DNA of 57,654 bases from Candidatus Heimdallarchaeota archaeon (GTDB taxonomy: Archaea; Asgardarchaeota; Heimdallarchaeia; Heimdallarchaeales; Kariarchaeaceae), in the NCBI GenBank assembly GCA_015523565.1, contig WAKA01000207.1, positions 1 through 57,654 of the forward strand. Reading direction: 5' to 3'. Made by a program: the position numbers and the translations under genes. Shown piece by piece: positions 17,361-25,458 of this stretch (positions within the stretch are counted from its first letter, which is position 1; each line of letters begins with the position of its first letter). The notes beneath the pieces are model-generated. The model saw nothing but the letters and a program-made list of their open reading frames with translations, had not been told where the DNA came from and ran no database searches.

Positions 17361-17890
17361 GTGTTGATTTGAGTTCGATAAAAGGAAAGGTCATGAAATT
17401 CGGAGATGGTATGAATACCGATATAATTATTCCTTCTCAGTATTTGGAGGATTCAGACCCCAATATTTATTGTAAGCATGTAATGGCCGCAGTGAGACCT
17501 ACGTGCTATCATGAAATTCAAGAATGGGGCGACACGATATTTGTGGGCGGGAAAGATTTTGGCTCTGGATCCTCACGGGAGCAGGCTCCTGATGCGATAA
17601 AATATGCTGGTGTTAAAGCTGTGATTGCAGAATCCTTTGCCTCAATTTTTTTCAGGAATTGTGTCAATGTTGGACTTCCCTTACTAGAAGTACCTGAGAT
17701 TACAAAACATGTCAATGAAGGTGATGTGCTTACTGTTAACTTAGAAACCGCTACTGTCACCAACTTAACAACCAATAGGAGCTTTTCTGGAAAACGAATT
17801 GAACCATTTCTCTTAAATAAGCTACGTAAAGGTGGTCTGATTCCTGAACTGCGTGAATATGTGATCCAACACGGATTAGATAAGCCTTGA
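17357..17890 (+). CDS. leuD: 3-isopropylmalate dehydratase/homoaconitase small subunit
   Basis: Swivel-domain small subunit of the preceding enzyme. [15 protein letters not shown] near residues 14-28 and [14 protein letters not shown] near 65-78 are diagnostic. The substrate-specificity loop after the conserved Tyr-Leu reads YLED; the homoaconitase type typically has YLRT, so neither class is clearly indicated. At 177 residues it is a typical length. It overlaps leuC by four bases and is followed by T-rich DNA. Confidence 0.88.
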   Translation: MSVDLSSIKGKVMKFGDGMNTDIIIPSQYLEDSDPNIYCKHVMAAVRPTCYHEIQEWGDTIFVGGKDFGSGSSREQAPDAIKYAGVKAVIAESFASIFFRNCVNVGLPLLEVPEITKHVNEGDVLTVNLETATVTNLTTNRSFSGKRIEPFLLNKLRKGGLIPELREYVIQHGLDKP

Positions 17891-17930
17891 ACTCTTTTGG
17901 AAAAATGCAATTTAGTTAAACGAAATTTCA

Positions 17931-17952
17931 CTTTTTTTAGATTTCTTTTTTC
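17931..17952 (+). terminator. T-rich terminator after leuCD
   Basis: Two T-runs (CTTTTTTTAG and CTTTTTTC) lie 41-62 bases after the leuD stop with no strong hairpin, as in archaeal intrinsic termination. Confidence 0.45.
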
Positions 17953-17990
17953 ACTTTACAAGGAGGATGAACGAAATTCTCCCGACAATT

Positions 17991-18001
17991 TTTAAAATAT
18001 A
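17991..18001 (+). promoter_or_regulatory. TATA-like promoter element
   Basis: TTTAAAATATA is centred 26 bases before the ATG at 18022, predicting a leaderless transcript for the coiled-coil gene. Confidence 0.55.
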
Positions 18002-18021
18002 GATGGTATAATTAAATTGCA

Positions 18022-18858
18022 ATGTCAGAAGAAGTACCACAACCAGACTCAAATGTCCCAAGCACTGACGAACTCAAGCAAAAGATAACCGAGCTTGAAG
18101 AAAAGCTACAAAATACAGAAGGAACGATTGCTGAAAAGGATGCCAAAATCAAAGAGCTTGAGGCAAAAGTTTCTGAATTGGAATCTGCAAGCTCTTCATC
18201 CGAAGAAAAGGACAAGGAAATTGCAGAACTCAAAAACAAGGTTAGTGAACTTGAAGCTAAATTAAAAGAAACTGAAAATGAATTGGCTGAAAAGGACAAT
18301 AAGATAAAAGACCTCGAATCCAAACTTTCTGAAGCGGATGAAATCAGAAATAAAATCATGGAAATGGAAAACGAAATCAAGGAAAAAACCTCGACACTTT
18401 CTGAACTAGAAAGAAAAGCCCAAGCGGCAGAAACCAAATCTCAAGAACTTGAGAAGAAAGCAAATGAGGCAGAAGCACGTTTCTCCGAATTCAAAGAGAA
18501 AGTAAATGAAGCAGAATCCATGGTTGCCAAAATGAAACAACAAGTGGATGAACTTCAAACCTCCCTGAAAGAAAAAGATGCAAGGATTTCTGAACTTGAG
18601 GGGCAACTCCAACAAGCAAAAGCAAGTGAGGGGTCTGTTCAAGAACTCAAGATTCTCCGTGTTTTGGCAAAAACATCAAATGTCTATGACATTTGGAATG
18701 TCTTGAATGATCAGAAACGCATTTCCCTCAGGAAATTGGCTCTACAATCTGGACGAAACCTCAATGCCATCCAAGAAATGGTTGATGCATTAGAGAGGTC
18801 AGGACTTGTCAAATACGAAGATGCTGATGAAGGAAAAATGGTTGTTATTGCCGAATAA
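18022..18858 (+). CDS. coiled-coil protein with C-terminal winged helix
   Basis: Residues 10-205 form an almost unbroken coiled coil of heptads (KITELEEKLQNTEGTIAEKD and similar). Residues 212-278 look like a winged helix: LRVLAKTSNVYDIWNVLNDQ, then a recognition-helix-like NLNAIQEMVDALERSGLVKY. The architecture resembles the proteins at 48110-49573 and 12533-13435. It could be a DNA-bridging or scaffold protein; no family name is offered. The 3' end overlaps the convergent pantoate kinase gene by 14 bases. Confidence 0.75.
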   Translation: MSEEVPQPDSNVPSTDELKQKITELEEKLQNTEGTIAEKDAKIKELEAKVSELESASSSSEEKDKEIAELKNKVSELEAKLKETENELAEKDNKIKDLESKLSEADEIRNKIMEMENEIKEKTSTLSELERKAQAAETKSQELEKKANEAEARFSEFKEKVNEAESMVAKMKQQVDELQTSLKEKDARISELEGQLQQAKASEGSVQELKILRVLAKTSNVYDIWNVLNDQKRISLRKLALQSGRNLNAIQEMVDALERSGLVKYEDADEGKMVVIAE

Positions 18859-19738
18859 TTGATGCAGGTCTTTTACTCGGATTTGTGAAAAAGATTTTGT
18901 ATCCTTTTTCTTTTACCCATTGTTCGAGCTTTTCTTTATTTTCAGGTACCACTATCAATGTTTCTCCAATCATGGCCATGGTTGCTGATTTCTCTCCAAT
19001 CCGATTTAACTCATCTATTAACGATAATATTCTTTCTGTCGCCAGTCCACAATTGAGCATGAATTTTTTCCCATTTGCAATAATCTCTCTTGCATTTATG
19101 CTTTTCTTGTTTTTTAACTTTTCAACAATCTCCATCCCTGCCGCTGTAACCTTTTGCATCTGTTTTTCTGAAACCAACACGTCTGATGTGGAGAGTGGTG
19201 CAATTGGAATGATTGCAATTTCTTGGTTGTCATAAAATGGCTTGACCTTACCTATGCCTGGTGCACCCTGTTTGATACGCAACTCAATTCCTTGTACTGA
19301 TTGCCCCAAAACTGACCCTAGCCCTGTCTGACATTTTGCATCTGCAATATGGGCTACTTGTAACATCGCTGTATATGATAATTGCAAATCAAACAATTCA
19401 TTGGTCGCCATTATTGTCCCGATTGCTCCCGCTCCACTTGTGGAAAGTCCATGACCGATTGGAATTTCAGAAAAATGCATGATCTTTAATGGATCATCTG
19501 GAAGCTCATGCGCTGTTTTTAATTCTTCAAGTGCCTTCAATGATACTTTTCCATCAATTTCTTTTCCATTAAAGAATACACTGGTTTTATCTGATCGTTT
19601 TACAATGGTTTCCATTCCCAATTCAAAATTGATGCCACCGCCTATACTTCCCATCTCAAGCCAGTCCTCTTTTTTCTCGGGCACCGCAAAAAATAGCGTT
19701 GCGTGTATTGGTGCCCAAGCTTTTGCTTTTTCTTTCAT
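18845..19738 (-). CDS. pantoate kinase (GHMP superfamily)
   Basis: In archaea pantoate is phosphorylated to 4-phosphopantoate before condensation with beta-alanine, the reverse of the bacterial order. This protein has the GHMP-kinase layout: an N-terminal PIHATLFFAVP and GSIGGGINFELG, the phosphate loop IPIGHGLSTSGAGAIG, and a C-terminal glycine-poor lobe. The length near 298 residues is typical. Start set to ATG; a GTG lies one codon upstream. The partner enzyme, phosphopantothenate synthetase, is in this window at 54883-55665. Confidence 0.85.
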   Translation of the reverse strand: MKEKAKAWAPIHATLFFAVPEKKEDWLEMGSIGGGINFELGMETIVKRSDKTSVFFNGKEIDGKVSLKALEELKTAHELPDDPLKIMHFSEIPIGHGLSTSGAGAIGTIMATNELFDLQLSYTAMLQVAHIADAKCQTGLGSVLGQSVQGIELRIKQGAPGIGKVKPFYDNQEIAIIPIAPLSTSDVLVSEKQMQKVTAAGMEIVEKLKNKKSINAREIIANGKKFMLNCGLATERILSLIDELNRIGEKSATMAMIGETLIVVPENKEKLEQWVKEKGYKIFFTNPSKRPASIIRQ

Positions 19739-19787
19739 CACTTGTTTGATATTTTTCTTCTGTTTAAGATTTATTTATGAGACAAGC

Positions 19788-20615
19788 TTATTTTACAACC
19801 TTAAAATTCAGCGTACCCACATTTTCCACTCCACAGCTAACGTAGTCTCCAATGTTTAAGGTTGCTTTTGGTTCCATATAATATCCGACACCCGAAGGTG
19901 TCCCTGTCAAGACTACGTCTCCAGGATATAATGTTATTGCCTCTGTAATAAATGCAAGAAGTTCTCCAATGGGATAAATCATTTGCGATGTATTGGCCCT
20001 TTGCCTCTCTTCACCATTGACTTTCAGCCATATCTCCAAATCCTGTAGATTATTCAATTCATCAATAGTGACGATGTATGGTCCAATTGGGAGACTGCCA
20101 TCAAATGCCTTTCCCCTTGTCCATTGTTTTTCTGATTTTTGGACATCCCGCATTGTCAAATCATTTGCAACAGTGACACCAAACAAATAATTTTCAAAAT
20201 CTTCTTTGACGTTTGTCATCTTTTTCCCAATTATAACTGCTAATTCGACTTCATAGTCCAAATATTTGCCATGTCTAGGAAACTTTACTCCTGAATTATG
20301 TCCTATCATGTTTGAAGGGTATTTTGAGAAAAGCAATGGTTTTTCTTCTGGCTTTTTCCCCTGTTCTGTAATATGTTCCATATAATTCCTTCCCACACAG
20401 ACAATCTTTCCTGGACGGTAAATCGGTGGAAGCCATTTTACGTCCTTTAGGTCTGTTTTTTCTGAAACTTGTACCTTCTCAAAAAAGTCCTGATCTCCCA
20501 AAAATCTTTCGTACCCCTCATCATTCCTAATTTTCCCTTCAATGAAATGAAAGGATTTGCCGTTGTTCAATACATATTTTTCCTTTCCGTTTATCTCAAC
20601 TCTACCTATCTTCAT
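19788..20615 (-). CDS. fumarylacetoacetate hydrolase (FAH) family protein
   Basis: FAH-family enzymes are metal-dependent hydrolases, decarboxylases or isomerases of 2-oxo acids. CVGRNYMEH, the Mg2+-binding region LDYEVELAVIIGK with acidic ligands, VANDLTMRDVQ, KAFDGSLPIGP and the C-terminal GDVVLTGTPSGVG are all present. The N-terminal ~70 residues form the small domain often found in this family. The substrate cannot be predicted. It is co-oriented with and upstream of pantoate kinase (49-base gap). Confidence 0.9.
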   Translation of the reverse strand: MKIGRVEINGKEKYVLNNGKSFHFIEGKIRNDEGYERFLGDQDFFEKVQVSEKTDLKDVKWLPPIYRPGKIVCVGRNYMEHITEQGKKPEEKPLLFSKYPSNMIGHNSGVKFPRHGKYLDYEVELAVIIGKKMTNVKEDFENYLFGVTVANDLTMRDVQKSEKQWTRGKAFDGSLPIGPYIVTIDELNNLQDLEIWLKVNGEERQRANTSQMIYPIGELLAFITEAITLYPGDVVLTGTPSGVGYYMEPKATLNIGDYVSCGVENVGTLNFKVVK

Positions 20616-20657
20616 TGATTTATGACCAATTTTGCCTTAAAATAATTTTAGAAACAA

Positions 20658-22880
20658 CTAAAACAATAAACTCAATATGAATAAATTGTAGGCGATGTGA
20701 ATTGCAATTGGAAAATAAACTGATCCTGTTTTCTCCCTTAATGTTGAGAAAATCAAACCAGCAATGAATGCATTAACTAAAGAAACAATGGACAGCGGGT
20801 GTAGCATTGCAAATAACACACTTGAACCCACTATTGCCATCAATCTACTGGATTTTTCTTTCAAAAATCGAAATAGAAATTCCCTGAAGAACAATTCTTC
20901 AGATATTGTTGAAATCAAAACAAAAAGGACTGCAAAGCTTATCGGAAATTTTTGAATATCTGGAAAATTCAGTGTTTGGATATACGGTGCAAGTGCAATA
21001 AGCAAGATTGAAGCTGTCACTATTTGCAATAAAAGAGCCAAACCAGCGTATACAATATTTCTTTTTGATATTCTTCCCCTTTCAATTCCTTTTTGGCGAA
21101 AATAGAAAAATGGTATGATCAATGTTGTAAAGGTGGTAATAAGAAATTGTCCCGTGTTGTCGTTTGTAAGAAAGAAATATATGCTACTAAACGATGGCAA
21201 GACGATCCATCCTGCAATGGTAATGATGAACGCTAAAAAAAAGGTTCTGATTTTTTCAGATAATGGTCCCGAAAGTGTTTCTAAATCCATTTCTTCCAAA
21301 GAAATCATGCCAATGACCAAAAAAATCCCCCCAAAAATCAGAATGATAACCAGAAACCTTACAATATCCAAATTAATTTCAGTATTCCTGACTATTGATG
21401 TCACAGGAACAACAGCAATGGAAAAACTCAACCCATAAAAAATAATAAGATTAATGAAATTTGTTAGGTCTTCTTCATTATCTGAGGGATTGATCAAAAA
21501 AATCCCCATTACACATGCAGTCAATGATATTATTACAACAGCAAGTATTACACTTATTTTTGCAAGATCCAGAATTGGTGCATATTCCATGAATGCTAAA
21601 ATAATGAGTATTGTCGCAAAAATCGGGACCTCTAAGGTAACCAATTGAAGAAACTTTGCAATCACAAATTTTCTTGGTCCATTTGGTGCCGATTTAATTA
21701 CCTCTAAGAATGATTTTTGTTGTACTGTGAAATTTGCGGCTTCTATGAAGACAATTGTTGAACCCGATACAATCAACGTAAATAGCAGTATTCCATTTTC
21801 AATGTCTCCGTTAAATTGTTGGGACTGTCTAAATAATCCCTCCTTTGAAAATGCAAAAAGCATGAAAATCGTCACTGCGATTCCCATTGTCAATCTTGAC
21901 AAATTTTCAATGTCTCGTAATGACGAATACAAAAGATTCCGAAAAACAATCCTGATGGATTGATCGGGAATGATTTGTATTACTTTTTCAAAAATTTTTT
22001 TGGGTCTGCTTTTATTGACGGTTGTTACCGTTGTAGAAGAGATATCCTCCCAATCATAAAGCCTTGATGCAAATATCCCCCCAAAAAATATCAGTCCTGA
22101 AATCATTGTAATCAAGAGAATGGATGCATAAGTTATGTTTAGTCCAATTTCAATACCATAAATACCATATACAATTAATGTGCTGGCAAGTATGAATGGC
22201 AGGTAAGCAAAAATCCCTAAATCCGCTCCTTTATCTGCAAGATCAAGAAGCATTCGCAGGAAAGGCAATGCAGTCATCATGACAAGGGATATCATAAGTG
22301 TGACAAATGCTCTAGCAACTTCTGTTTTTCTTTTTGCAACAAATCGAAAGAGAATTGGGGTAAGTAACGTTCCCGCAATTAATCCCAATAATATCAAAAG
22401 AAACAGCCCCAAAAAAATAAAAAATGTGGATTTCCATACTGGTTGATTTGAAATGCCTGTAAATGGGAGTAAAGAAAATGTTCCAACAAGGATATAGAAT
22501 GGTAGAAAGAATACTAAATTTGCCAAAGAATTTCCCACCAATATTTCCAATGGCTTTATTGGACTTGCCATGGCAACTTCTCTGCGTGATTGTGCGCTTC
22601 CATCATAAACTGACCTCCCCAATGGACTCACAAATGGTCCTATGAATGTGAAAAATGAGAACATACTGATTATTGCAAAAAAATCCCCAATTGGTGGCGC
22701 CGTTTGTTCTCCGATTAATTCATTCCTATTCAGATAATTGATTACAATTCTTATAAAGAAAGAGAAGAATAAAACTCCTGAAATAAAAGATATGGGTATC
22801 CATTTCCTTATTGATCTAAAACGTGCAGTGGTTGTAAAATATTCTGCCTTGAAAACAGCTAGCCATCTTTTTGTCCTCAA
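20658..22880 (-). CDS. ABC-2 type permease fused to a CPBP (CAAX-type) intramembrane protease
   Basis: The first ~560 residues form a polytopic ABC exporter permease with an N-terminal cytosolic start, several helices, a large loop, and a second permease-like helix set. The C-terminal ~180 residues are a CPBP/Abi protease domain: EELFFREFLFR (Glu661, Glu662, Arg666), FAMLH (His694) and HIAYN (His728, Asn732) are the expected catalytic motifs. This resembles NatB-like permease-protease fusions, implicated in sodium or peptide export. The stop-proximal and start regions are intact. Its ATG overlaps the ATPase gene by four bases, so the two make one transporter. Confidence 0.85.
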   Translation of the reverse strand: MRTKRWLAVFKAEYFTTTARFRSIRKWIPISFISGVLFFSFFIRIVINYLNRNELIGEQTAPPIGDFFAIISMFSFFTFIGPFVSPLGRSVYDGSAQSRREVAMASPIKPLEILVGNSLANLVFFLPFYILVGTFSLLPFTGISNQPVWKSTFFIFLGLFLLILLGLIAGTLLTPILFRFVAKRKTEVARAFVTLMISLVMMTALPFLRMLLDLADKGADLGIFAYLPFILASTLIVYGIYGIEIGLNITYASILLITMISGLIFFGGIFASRLYDWEDISSTTVTTVNKSRPKKIFEKVIQIIPDQSIRIVFRNLLYSSLRDIENLSRLTMGIAVTIFMLFAFSKEGLFRQSQQFNGDIENGILLFTLIVSGSTIVFIEAANFTVQQKSFLEVIKSAPNGPRKFVIAKFLQLVTLEVPIFATILIILAFMEYAPILDLAKISVILAVVIISLTACVMGIFLINPSDNEEDLTNFINLIIFYGLSFSIAVVPVTSIVRNTEINLDIVRFLVIILIFGGIFLVIGMISLEEMDLETLSGPLSEKIRTFFLAFIITIAGWIVLPSFSSIYFFLTNDNTGQFLITTFTTLIIPFFYFRQKGIERGRISKRNIVYAGLALLLQIVTASILLIALAPYIQTLNFPDIQKFPISFAVLFVLISTISEELFFREFLFRFLKEKSSRLMAIVGSSVLFAMLHPLSIVSLVNAFIAGLIFSTLREKTGSVYFPIAIHIAYNLFILSLLF

Positions 22881-23608
22881 TTTCTCTCCTCCAAAAAAAA
22901 GCTTAGATAGGCTTTCTCCATACTCTCTTCAGTTCCTAAAAACTCACTGACTGTTCCCGTGAACAATATTCTTCCCTCTGAAATTATTGAAATGGTGTCA
23001 CATAACTCAAAAACATTCTCCAGAAGATGTGTGGCAATAATAATGACCTTCTCTTCCTGTTTGTATTGCTTGATGATTTCTTTGACTTTAATTTGTGCAA
23101 CAACATCCAAGTTTGCCATTGGTTCATCTAAGAGCAAAACTTTAGGGTCATGAATGAGTGATGCAATTAATGCGACTTTTTGTTTTTGACCTTTAGACAG
23201 GGTTTCAATTAATCTTCCCTGGAATTTTTCCATGCCTAATTCTTTTGAGAGAAATCGCAATTTTCTTTCTATAGTGATTGGATTAACTTCATACAAGGCA
23301 CCAATAAACTCAATATATTCCTGAACACTCAGTTTTTCATAAAGGGCTGTCTCTTCAGGTAATAGTCCTGTAATTTTTTTCACCTCATTTCGTTCCTCGA
23401 TTAAATCATGTCCATAAATTCTTCCAAACCCTGTTGACGGTCTCATAACCCCTGAAATGAGTCTAAGCAATGTGGACTTTCCAGCCCCGTTTGGACCAAT
23501 CAATCCTACAATGTGACCACTAGGAAGTTCCAAGGTTACATCTCTTAGTGCATATGTGTCCCCAAACTTTTTTGATATGCCCTTAAATACAATGGCTTGA
23601 TCCTGCAA
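22877..23608 (-). CDS. ABC transporter ATP-binding protein
   Basis: Cytosolic ATPase of the exporter whose permease gene overlaps its stop. Walker A is GPNGAGKST at 38-46, the signature is LSKGQ at 137-141, Walker B VLLLDEP at 157-163, and the switch histidine is in IIATH. The sequence resembles the NatA/CcmA-like DRA exporter group. It is preceded by the long divergent intergenic region shared with the GTPase gene. Confidence 0.92.
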   Translation of the reverse strand: MQDQAIVFKGISKKFGDTYALRDVTLELPSGHIVGLIGPNGAGKSTLLRLISGVMRPSTGFGRIYGHDLIEERNEVKKITGLLPEETALYEKLSVQEYIEFIGALYEVNPITIERKLRFLSKELGMEKFQGRLIETLSKGQKQKVALIASLIHDPKVLLLDEPMANLDVVAQIKVKEIIKQYKQEEKVIIIATHLLENVFELCDTISIISEGRILFTGTVSEFLGTEESMEKAYLSFFLEERN

Positions 23609-23777
23609 TTGTCATTATATTATTTTCTTAGCTTTATAATTGTTCCTTCTGTTTTTCTACTATCTCCCTATAATTAATTAAAGCTCTCTTGCCTTGTTTT
23701 TATCTGCATGTCTCTGTTTTCCATATGTGTATTGTTGTGGGAAAAATATATTTTCGCACTTGTTCCTTTATTACAAC

Positions 23778-23795
23778 CCTTTTAATTTACACTAC
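23778..23795 (+). promoter_or_regulatory. conserved intergenic element, copy A
   Basis: CCCTTTTAATTTACACTAC contains AATTTACACTAC (23784-23795), which recurs at 37689-37700 and, inverted, at 45556-45567. Over 22 bases this copy and the one at 37679-37700 agree at 20. The TTTTAATTTA core could be a TATA box. Confidence 0.35.
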
Positions 23796-23810
23796 TTTCG
23801 CCACATTTTC

Positions 23811-23895
23811 ATACAAATAGTGTGCATTTATACACTGCCGCTGAAACCGCAGAATTTTCATGATTGGGGTGTTCTAACTGGCGTTGCACTCGTAA
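23811..23895 (+). ncRNA. possible small RNA in a 397-base intergenic region
   Basis: The gap 23609-24005 has no convincing protein gene. Within it, 23831-23892 is about 50% G+C while its flanks are far lower, a pattern typical of structured RNAs in AT-rich genomes. GTGCA near 23822 can pair with TGCAC near 23885, and CTGC with GCAG inside. A TATA-like core lies about 25 bases before the island and an AT-rich ATTTATTATTTT follows it. No known RNA family is recognised and no C/D boxes are complete. Confidence 0.25.
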
Positions 23896-24014
23896 AATAT
23901 TTATTATTTTAAGGGATAAATATCTATTGAATTCTAAATACTTATATTGAAGGAATCCCTATAAAATCTTAGATTAGAGGCAATTTTACGCCGATAAGGA
24001 AAGGTTTGGGGCTT

Positions 24015-24776
24015 ATGTTGAATCAAATATTTAAACGGGATGCTGAAGGAATCCCTACAATCAAGCTTGTTATTTTCGGACCTTCTTTGGCTGGAAAGAC
24101 TTCTTTGCTATCCATATATTCCATTTTAAAGAAGGTTGAATCTCCTGAGCAGGTCTATTCTGATCTAAAAAAGATAGAAGATCCCAGCGGAAGGACTGCT
24201 TTGTTTGATCAATCGGTATTTGAACTACCAAAGGGTCAAGGAACTGCACTGCCATTGATGAGATATGCACTTTATTCTGTTGCAGGACAGGATCGATACA
24301 AAGAGACCCGGAAAGTTGTCCTAAGGGGAACAGACGGATTGATGATCATGCTTGACCCTTCAATTGAACAATATGATTCCAATAAGGCGTCATTGGAGGA
24401 ATTAATGGAGTTATTGGGTGATCAATTAAAAAACAACGAACTTCCATGGATACTGGTTGTCAATAAAATGGATCTTCCACAAGAACAGCGAACCAGCACG
24501 GAAGATATCATGAAACTTATGATTGAGGTTGGTCTTGTGGAAAATATTGGGGAAGCATATCAAAAGCTTCATGAAATGTCCTGCCTTCAAGCAAGAGACG
24601 ATTTGCTTGCTATGCCCAAACGTGCAGATTGGAAAGAGCTATTGGACACCAGTGGAAGACTAAGGAGGGATGCAAGACCCGAATCTGTTATAAGGGCCGC
24701 TGCTCCTATTGAAAACCTTACTAGACTTGTAATCGAGCATAAAATCCGGAAAATTAAAGAACAAGTCAAGAAATGA
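24015..24776 (+). CDS. MglA/Ras-like small GTPase
   Basis: G1 loop GPSLAGKTS, G3 replaced by SVAGQDRY (where Ras has DxxGQ), and G4 NKMD are clear; YKETRKVVLRGTDGLMIM follows the MglA pattern of TRKLVLRG. MglA-type GTPases control polarity in bacteria, and related GTPases are numerous in Asgard archaea. About 90 residues of helical, basic C-terminus follow the G domain and have no family motif. The ATG was chosen; an in-frame TTG lies three codons upstream. The 3' end overlaps rpiA by 11 bases. No activator (roadblock or longin protein) is adjacent. Confidence 0.82.
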   Translation: MLNQIFKRDAEGIPTIKLVIFGPSLAGKTSLLSIYSILKKVESPEQVYSDLKKIEDPSGRTALFDQSVFELPKGQGTALPLMRYALYSVAGQDRYKETRKVVLRGTDGLMIMLDPSIEQYDSNKASLEELMELLGDQLKNNELPWILVVNKMDLPQEQRTSTEDIMKLMIEVGLVENIGEAYQKLHEMSCLQARDDLLAMPKRADWKELLDTSGRLRRDARPESVIRAAAPIENLTRLVIEHKIRKIKEQVKK

Positions 24777-25425
24777 CTTTTGTTCCTGTCTCTGTAATTA
24801 ATTTTATAGGTTTGCTTCCAAGCTTGAAAATTCCTGTCTCTACAATTCCTGGTATTTGGCGGCAATTTTTCTCAAATTGTTCAAAATTTATGCTCGTATT
24901 GTCATACTTAATGTCAAATATCCAATTCCCATTGTCTGTAGTGAACGGGATGCCTGACCTTGTCATCCTTAGGGAAATGTCTTCGATACCCTTTTGATCT
25001 AATAATATGTCTCTTACAATTAAATATGAAAATGGGATGATTTCAATCGGCAAAGGAAAATTGAGCTGATCCACTAGCTTTTTATCTTCTGATACAATGA
25101 TGACTTGCTTTGCAGCATTCCATAATATTTTTTCACGTGTCAACGCACCCCCTCCCCCTTTAATTGCAATATGTTTTGTTAGGGATATTTGATCCGCCCC
25201 ATCAATATATACTTCAATATTTCTAGGGAATGGGTTTTCTTTAATTCCTCTTTTGATAAATTCTAGACTGGTCATTGACGATGCTGAAAAAAACTCTGCC
25301 TTTTTTTCTTTTTCCAATAACAAAATAACTTGGGCAATGGTCGTGCCACTTCCAATGCCTATGTTTCCAAATTTGTTGATTTCATCCTGTACTTTCCTTG
25401 CAATTTCTTTCTTTGGATTCTTCAC
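24766..25425 (-). CDS. rpiA: ribose-5-phosphate isomerase A
   Basis: Interconverts ribose 5-phosphate and ribulose 5-phosphate. GIGSGTT at 23-29 binds phosphate, DGADQ at 75-79 corresponds to the DGADE motif with a Gln in the last place, and KGGGGALTREK at 89-99 holds the catalytic Lys and Glu. PGIVETGIF near the C-terminus fits. At 219 residues it is full length. It would use the ribulose 5-phosphate made by gnd at the window's left end. Confidence 0.95.
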   Translation of the reverse strand: MKNPKKEIARKVQDEINKFGNIGIGSGTTIAQVILLLEKEKKAEFFSASSMTSLEFIKRGIKENPFPRNIEVYIDGADQISLTKHIAIKGGGGALTREKILWNAAKQVIIVSEDKKLVDQLNFPLPIEIIPFSYLIVRDILLDQKGIEDISLRMTRSGIPFTTDNGNWIFDIKYDNTSINFEQFEKNCRQIPGIVETGIFKLGSKPIKLITETGTKVIS

Positions 25426-25458
25426 ATCTCAAATTATTTCTTTCGAATATATTAGTTA

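Noticed and set aside
23831-23892. C/D-box sRNA within the island
   Set aside because: CTGA and a TGATT-like element are present, but a complete C box and terminal D box are missing.
23694-23912. 72-codon open frame in the long intergenic region
   Set aside because: Cysteine- and phenylalanine-rich composition unlike the other proteins, no start signal, and it crosses the G+C-rich island better explained as RNA or regulatory DNA.
23948-24057. Direct repeat TGAAGGAATCCCTA at 23948 and 24044
   Set aside because: Matches of 14 bases are expected several times by chance in a window this long, and the flanks differ; one copy is inside the GTPase gene.
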